Under the pieces are notes generated by a model. That model ran no database searches. It was not told the origin of the DNA and saw only the letters and a list, made by a program, of their open reading frames with translations. The position numbers and the translations under genes are program-made. A stretch of 16,787 nucleotides of DNA from Pigoraptor vietnamica (Eukaryota > Opisthokonta > Filasterea): contig CALSCQ010000326.1 in assembly GCA_943704525.1 (NCBI GenBank), positions 1 to 16,787 on the forward strand, given 5' to 3'. Positions within the stretch are counted from its first letter, which is position 1. Each line of letters opens with the position of its first letter. Of the stretch, positions 1 through 14,288 are shown piece by piece.

Positions 1-76
1 TTGGTACCCCCCCCCCCCCCCCCCCTAAGTGTCCCCACTCGCACGTGGCTTACCTTCTCTGCTTGTGATTGCGCAG
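1..76 (+). other. 3' end of a DNALI1 intron, with poly-C tract
   Basis: This stretch precedes the first recognisable DNALI1 exon and ends in a pyrimidine-rich acceptor, TTGCGCAG at 69-76. It reads as the tail of an intron in phase 2, because the first exon base (77) completes an Arg codon. It contains 19 consecutive C at 7-25. The upstream exon(s), encoding roughly the first 75 residues by comparison with the usual length of the family, lie outside the window. Confidence 0.75.
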
Positions 77-1136
77 GGAATGGGTCGAGAACGGGCAGCT
101 CTGGGTGCAGCACGTGTCGAGCACCCCCGCGACGCGTCTCGATGTCATCAACCTCCAGGAGCAGCTCGACCAGCGCCTCCAGCAGCGCCAGGCGCGGGAG
201 ACGGGCATCTGCCCCGTCCGCCGCGAACTCTACTCGCAGTGCTTTGGTGCGTCACTTTTTTGCACTGTGTTTTTTACGCACGACGCGCGCTAAATGGTTT
301 GATAGGAATTCGGGAATCGCACTTTAGAGAGGAACTGTTTTCTGCATGCTCTCCGTTAATCTTGTGTTGTTTGTGCCGCAGACGAGATTATCCGCGAGGT
401 GACGATCAACTGCGCCGAGCGCGGTCTCCTCCTCCTCCGCGTGCGCGATGAGATCCGCATGACGATTGCCGCCTACCAGACGCTCTACGAGAGCAGCGTG
501 GCGTTTGGGATGCGCAAGGCGCTCCAGGCAGAGCAGGGCAAGGCCGACATGGAGAAGAAGGTGCGTCGTCTGTGGATGCTTGCTTCAAGTTCTGTGTGGG
601 CAAATGCATGTGCGCGCGAGTGTGCGCGTGTGTATGTGTCACTGCTGTATGGTGTGCGTGTGCGCGCGTGGCGAATATTCTCGCTAGTCTCTATGATGGA
701 TAGCGTGCGGCGTGGGGCATCTCTGTAATACGCACGCGCCCCTTCCCTCAGATTTTGGATCTCGAGAACGACAAGAAGGAGCTTGAGCGGCAAGTGCTCG
801 AACTGAAGGCCAAGTGCGACGCCATCGAGAAGCGCGAGGCAGAGCGGCGCGCGGTGGAAGAGCGCAAGCACGTGGAGGAGGTCGCCTTCCTCAAGCGGAC
901 GAACCAGCAGCTCAAGGTGGGAGGCGGACTGCGCGCGTTATGGGGACTCCAAAAATACGCACCGAAACTGCCCTTACACACTCACGCTCGCGCCATTGGC
1001 CAACGGGCGTTCCGTCGTGGCGAGTTTGCCATTTTCTGTTCCTATTTTCCTGCCTCAACTATCTCACCTATGCGCCATTTGCTTTGCTGTGCCGCAGACG
1101 CAACTCGAGGGCATCCTTGCGCCCAGCAAGAAGTAA
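77..1136 (+). CDS. DNALI1: Axonemal dynein light intermediate/inner-arm light chain p28 (partial, 5' missing)
   Basis: p28 is a light chain of the single-headed inner dynein arms of motile cilia and flagella, where it associates with actin and the dynein heavy chains. Four exons join in frame: 77-246, 382-560, 752-916 and 1098-1136 (stop TAA 1134-1136), with GT-AG introns of 135, 191 and 181 bp. They encode 183 residues. The reading REWVENGQLW..VSSTPATRLDV, then QARETGICPVRRELYSQC, INCAERGLLLLRVRDEIR and AYQTLYESSVAFGMRKALQ is near-identical to animal DNALI1. The C-terminal third is a charged coiled coil (K/E/R-rich heptads, exon 752-916) ending LEGILAPSKK. Animal proteins are about 258-280 residues, so about 75 N-terminal residues are missing to the left. 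Everything visible looks intact. The last exon codes only 12 residues plus the stop. Confidence 0.97.
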
Positions 1137-1586
1137 CTCTGCCCAACGCACTCTGCCACTTGCGTGTTCCGCCCGCCCTCGTCTTCTGCCGCCGCTCGCT
1201 GCGCCGCCGCGTTTGAGATATCGCTTTCGTTTCCTTTCTCGCATGTACACAAACACTATGCAGGGCCGTTGTACGGTCATAAATACCCACGTGCACTATC
1301 TCTTGTCACGTGCGCTCAAGCGATAATAGTGGCGATGTTCAAGATGTTTAGCCAATCGCACGCACGCGGTCGCACGCAAAACGCTGCAATGGAGAAAACG
1401 ATGGAAGAGAGGTGGCACAGCCGAAAGTGCCGGCAAACACTCTGCCACACGCAGGTGTGCGGAACTGCGGCTCTGCGCTGGGGAACGAATATGCGGGTGT
1501 GTGCGTCGAGTGTGTGGTGTCTGGGATAGAGGATGACCGAAAAAAAAAAAATGAATAAGGCCGCATTACGCATCGGGATAGTCGCG
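1137..1586. other. Convergent intergenic spacer (3' ends of DNALI1 and the receptor kinase)
   Basis: This 450-bp gap lies between two stop codons facing each other (DNALI1 at 1134-1136 on +, receptor kinase at 1587-1589 on -), so it should hold both 3' UTRs and polyadenylation sites. I see no convincing canonical AATAAA suitably placed for either gene. An A11 run sits at about 1541-1551; on the minus strand it is a T-rich stretch about 35 nt past the receptor stop. No conserved coding reading was found. Confidence 0.7.
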
Positions 1587-6329
<4,743 letters not shown>

Positions 6330-6645
6330 AATGGCTCGTGTTTGTTGCTGTGCCAGTGCGCGTGTGCGCGTTCGAATCGAGTCTGTGAGAGCGTAAAAGT
6401 GTGCGGGGCGGGCGCGTACACCGTGACGTTGTGAGTGCAACACCACAACAGACGCTTCGGACCTTACGCGAGGGCCATCGACAGTGTCGCCCAATTGGAA
6501 GGAACAAAAAAAACTGCCCGGCAGATCACAGCGCAAGTGTTTGCGGCGAAGGCGACCGATGAAACCTATGCCGCTTCCCCTCCTTTTACGCCGCTGGGCG
6601 CATGAGTGTGTGCGTGTGTGTTCGCACACGCGTGCGTGTGTCGCA

Positions 6646-6683
<38 letters not shown>

Positions 6684-6895
6684 TCAGCCTGTCTCACTCA
6701 GCCGGTGTTGCTGGACAGCTTGGCAACAGCCGGACATTTTCGCCGTCTGGGAAACCGTCCCAAATCAGCAGTTCCTATTTACACAGACTGAAATGTCGTC
6801 AACGTGATGTCATCGGGTGGTAACGTGGGACTTCATTCAACCCAATGCCGGGCGGTCTGGCCGAAATCAACAACGGATCTCACAACCTCGCCCGC
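6330..6895. other. Intergenic spacer: receptor-kinase promoter side and 3' flank of the mosaic-protein gene
   Basis: Both flanking genes run leftward, so the left part holds the promoter and 5' UTR of the receptor kinase and the right part the 3' UTR of the EGF/TSP1 gene. I see no TATA box in the 100 bp above the receptor ATG. The reading frame remains open upstream of that ATG without a second good start; I chose 6329 because a clean signal peptide follows it. Apart from the GT repeat, no feature is recognised here. Confidence 0.65.
6649..6682. repeat. (GT)17 microsatellite upstream of the receptor kinase gene
   Basis: Seventeen perfect GT units lie about 320 bp upstream of the receptor-kinase start, within a wider GT-rich stretch from about 6603. 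On the sense strand of both neighbouring genes it reads (AC)17. It may be promoter-proximal for the receptor gene, but position is the only evidence. Confidence 0.95.
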
Positions 6896-9345
6896 TCACA
6901 GCGGGATGCGAAGCGGGACGAAGTCAACGCCAATAGGGTCAGCCGGGCACACGAAAGTAACGGCAGGAAGGCCTGGTCCAGACACCGTGACGGACGTGCA
7001 CACCCAGGGGTCGCTACCGCGCACGGCCTGCACCAGCAGACCGGTGATCGCATTCACCTTCAAGCCCTGCCGCTGGAACTTCCACGTGGTGCCGGCCGCG
7101 AGTGAGGAGGCAATCACCATCGTGTCACTCGTGTCGCTCATCTCGCCGAGCACGACACAGTTGACTGCGCCCGTCGTCCCCGCCGCGAGCGTGTTCGCCG
7201 TTGTCACCGTCACCGTGTAAGTCATGACTGCGAACACATGTCGCCAGAAGCGGCATTAGGCCATCATCTTCCAATAATCATGTAGCAACTAACAACAGAG
7301 ACAGGCGACTTCGAACATCCTCACACCTTGGCATGCTTGGGGATTGCACGGCCGTTGCTCCTCGAGTGCCGGGCACGGTTCGCCCCCACCTGAAGGCGGA
7401 GTCGTCACACTGCGTGCGCGCCTCTGTATGCCGCCCCCGCATGACCGTGTGCATCGCGACCAGTCGGACCAGTCCGAGACAGCGCAGTCCACTGTGGTGA
7501 TGCACAAACAAAGACCGGTCAGAGCATGCATAGGGCACAACAAATTACGGCTGGTACGTGCCATCCAAACGCTCCTTTAAACAGTGACGAAGCAATGAAT
7601 ACCAGGCTCAAACTCACCGCGCTGCGCAAACCGGGTTAGCGTGACGGGCCGCGTTCCAATGTAGTCCGCGCCGCATGGAAACGCGAGCGTCCTCACGGCG
7701 ACAGTCACGAGCACAAGGTCGCAGTGCCACGTGTCCGCGTCGGAACCCACGGTGATCACAACGGCCGCAATGTCGTCCGCGGAGGGCCCGCGAACTTTCG
7801 CCGACGACACGTCGTTCGGAGACGCAGCAAAGGCCACCACGGGAGCCACGTAGAGGCCGTCAGACCCTACGAGTTGAATGGTAATGGGCACGGACGTGCC
7901 CGCATCCACGGCGCCGCTCGTGATGGTAGTGACCGTGTACTCGACGCAAGGGGGAGCATTGCACGCACGCGTCTCGTTGAGCGCGCCGCACGCAACGCCG
8001 CCGTTGGAAGCAGGGGTGAGCACGGTGCGTGTGCGAACTTGCACGCCGGTGCCGCACGTGACAGAGCAGTTGGACCACGCCGTCCAGTTCGAGACAACGC
8101 AGTCCACTGAGAGGCGACAGAGGGCCAGGTGTGAGGGACAGTGACGGACACACACACACAAGGGGCAATTAAACCAAATGCAGAGAATGGGCGAACACAC
8201 GAGAGTGCCGCACAAGTGTGAAACAGAGTGCCAATTGGCAATGCTCACAACAAAGGCCTGAAGAGGGCAGGCGGTAGTGTAGTTGAGATCCGAGGCATTA
8301 CGGACAGAGGGGTGGGGAGACAGCGGTCATACCTGGCTGACCCAGAGGTGCCGTCGGTGTGCACGGGCACCAGTTCTGCACGGTTCCGTTGACGCGCTGC
8401 AGCTGCACCACCGTCGCGTCGTTGTCCACGGCGAGTGTGAACCCTGCGTTGCGCGAAGAAGACACATTGCGCGCGTTAGTTCCGCGCCAAAAGGGAAGCG
8501 TCCAAATGAGAAGTCACAGCGGGTGCCATACGAATAAACCAGTGATGGGGTTGGAGAGTCGTTGTATGCGTCGGCACGCGATCTCCCTCACACCCACCGA
8601 CATAGACGTTCTTCGCGACGGCATCCCCGCCACACACGCCGCCCGAGGCTGCCTGGAAGAGCTGAGGAGTGGACGCGGCCGTTGGACAGGACGTCACCGT
8701 CGCCGTTTTCGTAGAAGCAACAGTCGTCGTAGCAACCGACGTCACCGTTACCGTAGCGGTGAATGTCGACACGGCGGGTGTGGGATAAAACACGGTCGAG
8801 ATGGCCGCGCTTGCCGCTTGCGCGCACGTCGGTGTAGGGAGGGCGGCGACATTCGTTGTGGCCGCGAGTGGCGCAGAAACCGCGGGAGTCGAGAGGAACG
8901 AAGCCGCGGGCGCAGAGGGGGAAGATGCAGATGGCTTGCGGCAGCCGAGTGCTCCCGGGGAAGAGCCGTCGAGACACGCGATGCACTGCGAGACCGTGGG
9001 GCCGGAGCAACGGGCGCAGCCGGCGACATCGAAGCAGTCTGCGTGTGAGTGTTGTCAATGGGACCCGGCGTTGTCAGTTGCCGGTCCGGGACTGTAACCT
9101 GTGAGTAACATGACACCACAACACACAACAGCGGCGCACCTCTGCACGCGTTCGCAAGCGTGTCGAAAAACTGTCCAGCCGCGCAGGGATTGCAGGTGCC
9201 ATTGGGCGCCTTTTGGTACCCAATAGCGCACGTGAGGCAGCTGGATGGGGACGAGCCCGTGCACGTGGCACAGGACGCGTCGCAGTCTGGGTGAAGACAG
9301 TGATGGCCGTGAGAGCAAGGTACGAAGCGCACAAAACACACACAC

Positions 9346-9428
<83 letters not shown>

Positions 9429-9557
9429 TACATACATTCACACACACACACACACACACACTCATACACACACACACACCACACACTCACTCTCTCTCTC
9501 CCACACACACACTCACACTCACACTCACTTACCCACACACACAAGCACACACACAAG

Positions 9558-9588
<31 letters not shown>

Positions 9589-12500
9589 ACACACACCACA
9601 CACTCACTCTCTCTCTTCCACACACACACTCACACTCACACTCACTCACCCACACACACAAGCACACACACAAACACACACACACACACAAACAAACACA
9701 CACACACGCACGCACGCACGCACGCACAGACACACACACACACGTGCACAAACAGCATTACGCATGCATGAACTCACTCGAAGGGCAGGCCGCAGACCCC
9801 TTGAGCTCCTCCAAGACGTCCTCGTTGGACCCAATGCCGTCCGTCTGCATGAACCCGACCACAAACTGGAAGCGGATCGTGTCGATGCGGCTCACTGTCA
9901 CGTTGACTGGCTGCGGGCGCGTGACGCGGACCTTCCACGCACCGTAAGGGCTATAGCTAATGCGCGTGGCGTCATCGAAGATGGGCTCGGACGAGTACGC
10001 GCACGTGGCCGCCTGGTAACTGAAGGACGCCGACGCCTTCGGGTGCACAAACGGCCACAGGCTGCCGCGCTGGTCGAAGAAGTACGACGCGGGCAGCTTC
10101 CAAAAGTCGAGTTGCACGAACGCACTTGGCGACGTAAGGTCAGCGATCGTCGCGGGAGACACCGTGAGGGATGCGCTGATGAGGCGCGCGCGTGCAAAGC
10201 GCGACCGCGGCGGCACTGGCACGAACAGAACGGCCGCTCCGCTGTCTCGGAGGCTTGCGAAGGCCTGCGGCGCGTCCGCGGCGGTGATTTCGTGCGTGAC
10301 GGTGCGCGTGTTTCGCACGGTCGGCAGCGTCGCGAGACAGTTCAAGTACGCGGCCTGCACCGCCGCCTTCAGCGTGCGAAGATCCACCGACGAGATCGAC
10401 GCCGTGATCGGGAGCGCGGCGAGGTCGCCCGCGACGAGTGTGCTGTCCAGACAGAGGTAACGGAGCTGTCGTACCTGCTTGGACACCTGTTCGATGGCGC
10501 GGAAGGCGACGCTCTGCAGCTTGCGGCCGTACGCCGAGAGCATGCGGTCGTAATCAAAGGAAGTGATCGACGCGATCGACGCGGCGTCGAGGACGCGCAC
10601 ATTCTCCCACCCGAGCGCGCGCACGGCCTCCGCCTGCCACACGGCCATGTACGTGTTGACAGTGCCCACGAGTTCGAAGAAATTGTCGGCGTCGTCTGAG
10701 GGTCCCGTGCCGTTCGCGAGTGTGGCGGAGAGCGTTTCGAGGTACGCTTCGAAGCGCGTCGCGTCGATTGCAAGTTGTGGAACGATGACCGGGTATGTTG
10801 CGTTCTGCACATTGTCGTTGAGATCGAGCGCCGCCATGGTCGTGGCGTTCATCGCGTCGAGATCGTCCATGACCTTTTGGGAAAAAAGAGGCTTGCCCGT
10901 GAGTTCCAAAACAGGCTCCGCGGCAGAAGAAAGCGCCCGTCACTGCCTAAACAGGCGCTTCCGCGGCACAACACGGCGCAGGGACACACCTGCTGGAGGT
11001 AAGGGAGGTCGAGCTGCTCGATGATGCCGTCGCCCAATCCGCGCCGCCTTCGACCGAAGATTTTTTTGAACACGCCCGCGACTGCGTTGCCGATGTTCTT
11101 TGCGATTTTTATCACCCCCTTCACCGCGCTCTTCGCCGCCTGTATGACTTTGTCCTTGTTCGCTAGGATGAACTTGAGCGTGTCCTTGATGCCGGATATG
11201 CACTTGAGCGCGTCTCCGCTGACCGTCGCGATCGCGAGACCGACGAGACCGCCCGTCGCCACCGCCCCGCCCGTCGCCGCGCAGCTCTTCACCGCACCCG
11301 ATACGATCGGCGCGCCTGCCTTCACAACGCCGAGAATGCCAACCACATTCTCCATGATATTGCGCACCTGCGCCGAGGGGACGAGGCTGGCGAGCTTTCG
11401 GAAGGCCTGGTCGACGATTTCCCCTCCAGAGTCGAGCAGGACGCTCCACGCCGCCTCCGCCGCCGTCGATAGGCCGTCGACTGTGAACGCGAGCTTGTTC
11501 CACAGCTGCAGAGCTTCGCTCTCCAGCAAGTCGTTGACGCGGAGGCCGTTGACGAGCTCGGTCACCGTGAGAACGCCGTCGAATGGCGCAATCTCGAACT
11601 TGGACGTCACGCTGACGCCGTCCCCGCAGATGTTCAGGTTCGCCTGGAGGCCCTCCCACGTGACCGGGCCGAGCTCGCGGGGACCGACGGTGAGCAGCAC
11701 GTCGCACGGAACGGCGGCCATCACCGCCGACTGCGCCTTGCGAAACACGCGGATGACGTCCGACGCCGCGCCCCGGACCTGACGCAGGTCGACGAACGAG
11801 TCAAGAAGCTCCGAGGGGCTGACCTTGCCGTCGCCGTTGGTGTCCCAGCCCTTCTTGCCGTTGTCGAAGCGGCTCGCCATCGTGTCTGCGTCGACGTTCA
11901 TGTGCTCGACCTCCGTCTTGAGGTTGTCGACCTTGCTGCCGACGTCCTGTATGGCGTCCTGGCACTTGCGTATCATGGCGCCGTTCTCGAGCACGGCCGC
12001 CTGTATCTCGCGCAGCTGGTTGCCCTGGCTGACGAGTATCTGGTTCGTCTCGGCGATGCGCGCCTCGACGGCCTTGAAGCCGGCGTCGAGCGCGACCGAC
12101 AGCGTTCTGTTGACCTCGCCGATAACCGTGATGATGTCGCTGGTGGCGTTCGTGAGGCGGCCGTCGATATACGCGCGCAGTTGTTCGTTCGTGACGCCGA
12201 GCGTGCGCAGCTGTTGAAGGTGCCGTATGTTGGCCTCGTAGCCCTCGACAATCTTGACGCATTCTTCGATGAGCGGCTCGTACTGCGACCACCCGAGCGG
12301 CGTCACTTCGTTCTGGCGGAACCCGAGGTAGTCCAGACCGACGGGGCTCCGCAGCATCGCCGCGATCCTGCACGACCCGTCCGCGATGAGCGTCTGCAAG
12401 GGGCGGTCGGCGCGCTTCATCACGCACAGGTCGTCCAGCCGCGCCAGTGCGAGTCCGCGCCGCGACGCCACCGTGTGGATGCGAGCCTCGAACGACGACG

Positions 12501-13666
12501 CCAGCATGAAGTCGAGGCACTGGTCGACCTGCGTTACACGGGGCCGTTCGCGAGTGTCACACAGCGGTTACGAGAGAAGTTTGCATCGCTGCCGACGAAC
12601 GAACGTGCGGGGCACCTACCGAACACTCTCCCGGCGTCAGGCAGCACTCGCCGCGCGTGATGCAGCGCTTTGGGTCACTCGGGCGCGGAATCTGCCCGTC
12701 CGCGCAGCTGCACACGTACGATCCTACCGTGTTGGTGCATGTCTGCTCGCACCCCGACGTCCCTTCGGCGCACTCGTTGATCTCCACGCACGACACGGAC
12801 GATCCCGCGCGATACCGGAAGCCGGGGAGGCAATCACAGCGGTAGCTGCCGTCGGTGTCGACGCACGTCGTGGTCGTGCGGTCGCAGACGTTTGTGCCGC
12901 GCGCGCACTCGTCGATATTTTTGCACGTGTACCGGTCGACGCGCTCGTACCCGGACGACACGCAGTCGCACTCGTAGCTTCCCTCTGTGTTGCGGCAGCG
13001 CGTCGGCCCCTGACAAGCGTTCTGGCGCGAAGGGTCCGTTGTCGTGCACTCGTTGACGTCGACGCAGGTGTACTGGTCGGCGTTCGTCCAGCCCGGCGCG
13101 CACATGCACTTGTACTTGCCGGCCTGTCCGTCGACATCGATGCACGTCGAGCGCGAAGTGTCGCATATGCGTGGGCACTCGTTGATGTTCTGGCATGCGT
13201 AGGGGTTGTTGGGAATGGGGGCGTAGCCGTCGCGGCAGTCGCACTGGTACGTGCCCGGCTTGTCGGCGCAGAGTGTCGTGCGCGCGTCGCACTTGTTCAG
13301 GTCGTCGCGCCCACATTCGTTGATGTTGGTAGTGCAGTCCGGTGCGCCGGTCCAGCCGTCGCAGCACTTCCAGCACTTTGCATCGTACACCCAGAGGAAT
13401 GCCCATTCCTCCGCACACTCGGCAGCGGTTCGCGCGTTACAACCGCAGGGGTTCGCGAACGACTCGTCAGGCAGATTTGGGAGAACGAACGATCCGGCGC
13501 CCGCCTTTGATTCGCACAGTTGGTAGTTGACGGTGGTTGGCACGTCCCGCGGCCATTGAATCTTGCAAAGGCTTCGCACTCCGGTGTCGCACAGTCCTCC
13601 GAGCGCTGGCGACGCTCCGAGAGCGACGAGGACGAGCAGGCGCACAAAGTCACCTGTCGCCCTCAT
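6896..13666 (-). CDS. Secreted mosaic protein: 5 cbEGF, coiled coil/EF-hand, furin-like Cys repeats, 2x (TSP1-PLAT-like), about 1788 aa
   Basis: Nine exons (descending): 13666-12620, 12528-10990, 10873-9778, 9286-9140, 9038-8598, 8443-8333, 8106-7618, 7491-7327, 7227-6896; total 5367 nt in frame, stop TGA 6896-6898. The ATG at 13666 precedes a signal peptide (residues 1-23). Residues 24-113 are Cys-rich. About 114-345 are five calcium-binding EGF modules, each starting [NDE]x[ND]EC. About 440-565 is long helical/coiled coil with sequons, then one EF-hand loop DTNGDGKVSPSE (578-589). A hydrophobic segment (765-787) and cationic helices follow, ending RRRR (about 842-845). Residues 863-1227 match no family I recognise. 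Exons 4-5 give furin-like CxxC repeats, then a Thr/Ser/Ala-rich mucin-like linker (about 1305-1400). TSP1 modules sit at 1461-1513 and 1624-1677, each followed by a PLAT/LH2-like beta-sandwich. There is no C-terminal anchor, so it is probably extracellular matrix or adhesion related (inference). The exon 3 acceptor is uncertain: 10873, or 10915, which adds 14 residues in frame. Confidence 0.85.
9336..9745. repeat. Compound (CA)n/(CT)n low-complexity block
   Basis: It comprises pure CA at 9351-9423, then CA-rich stretches broken by CATA, CTCT and CACTCA motifs, and a (GCAC)n-like run at about 9707-9726. It lies wholly inside an intron. The long His/Thr reading frames on + and Cys/Val frames on - across it are translations of the repeat, not genes. 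Confidence 0.95.
9479..9712. repeat. Tandem duplication of a 117-bp unit within the CA block
   Basis: The landmark CCACACACTCACTCTCTCTC occurs at 9479 and again, with one change near its end, at 9596, a period of 117 bp. Following sequence (CACTCACACTCACACTCACT, then an ACCCACACACACAAGCACAC segment) is repeated in the same order with only scattered differences. Two copies are visible; the right end is blurred by further CA repeat. Confidence 0.85.
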
Positions 13667-13737
13667 TTTCAACAAAAAGACCAGAGATTCGCAGAGTTAG
13701 TTGTTGCATGGCGGCGATGAAGTGGCGAGCGGATGTC

Positions 13738-13745
13738 CTTTTATA
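13738..13745 (-). promoter_or_regulatory. TATA box (TATAAAAG) of the mosaic-protein gene
   Basis: On the minus strand the sequence reads GATATAAAAGG, an excellent TATA match, 72 nt before the ATG at 13666. A start site 25-30 nt downstream would fall near 13708-13713, leaving a 5' UTR of about 40-45 nt. No comparable box is seen above the receptor kinase. Confidence 0.6.
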
Positions 13746-13929
13746 TCTTCTGGGTCTGTGTGGGCGTCACCGTGGCCTAGGCGAAGGTTGGCGCCGGCAA
13801 GCCGGAATGTTCCACGCCCGAACTGAAACAAAGTGGAGCGCGGGCACTTTTGTGTGGGCGCTCACATTAACAGCCTCGAGTGGGGAATTGGGAACAAAGT
13901 GATGACGCAGAGCGGCGAATAAAAAAGTC

Positions 13930-13941
13930 CACCACGTGGTG
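13930..13941. promoter_or_regulatory. 12-bp palindrome CACCACGTGGTG (E-box/G-box core)
   Basis: This is a perfect inverted repeat centred on CACGTG, about 190 bp upstream of the TATA box of the mosaic-protein gene. CACGTG is the classical site of bHLH and some bZIP dimers. CACGTG is fairly frequent elsewhere in this GC-rich window, so the full 12-bp symmetry and promoter position are the main arguments. Confidence 0.4.
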
Positions 13942-14288
13942 TGCGTCCAGACACTTCACTTGCGCACGTGTCCGTTTGTTATCGTCCCTTCGTCACCGCG
14001 TTCCAGCAATCGCCCAGCCGGCAGCTGTCGCATCGCTGTCTGCCAATCCTCCGCCTTCGTCTGCCGCACACAATCAACGCCGGCGGTCGGATCGCCGAGG
14101 CATTGACGTGGCCGTTCACAGTGAATTTCGTTGAAACGCGTGCCACGTGCATTCCAACGGCCAATGGCTGACGCACTAAGCCAAGGTGTGCGAAAGGTTA
14201 AAAAATTGCTAAACCATCAGAACCGCAGCCATGGGCCAATACACTATTTCGTTACGGCAGCGCTACATGACATACTAATGCGCATTGT

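Larger units (their letters stand above)
9287..9777 (-). other. 491-bp intron 3 of the mosaic-protein gene, almost entirely dinucleotide repeat
   Basis: The donor GTGAGT is at 9777-9772 and the acceptor CACCCAG ends at 9287. The junction joins ...CPS-N-CDASCATC in a proper furin-like Cys spacing, which supports a single gene across the repeat. It is the longest intron in the window, and about four fifths of it is low-complexity. Confidence 0.85.
13667..14288. other. Intergenic spacer: promoter of the mosaic-protein gene and 3' flank of the histidine kinase
   Basis: Both flanking genes run leftward. The left part carries the TATA box and palindrome listed separately; two more CACGTG cores occur near 13965 and 14141. 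The right part (about 14180-14288) should be the histidine-kinase 3' UTR; it is more AT-rich, but I see no convincing polyadenylation hexamer. Reading frames here show no recognisable domain. Confidence 0.65.

Noticed and set aside
6330-6629. N-terminal extension of the receptor kinase upstream of 6329
   Set aside because: The frame stays open, but the extension is compositionally random, lacks a good ATG context and would bury the signal peptide.
9479-9712. Possible CRISPR-like direct repeat
   Set aside because: There are only two adjacent copies of a low-complexity unit, with no unique spacers, in a eukaryotic intron.
9245-10699. 484-residue open frame on the plus strand
   Set aside because: The first part is CA repeat and the rest is antisense to exon 3 of the secreted-protein gene. 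The bias for G/C at third positions keeps antisense frames open here.
10916-10990. Acceptor CAG before TGACGGGCG for exon 3 of the secreted-protein gene
   Set aside because: With the phase-0 donor at 10989 it gives an immediate TGA stop.
12386-13510. 374-residue open frame on the plus strand
   Set aside because: It is exactly antisense to the EGF-encoding exon, whose sense reading has perfect EGF cysteine spacing and a signal peptide.
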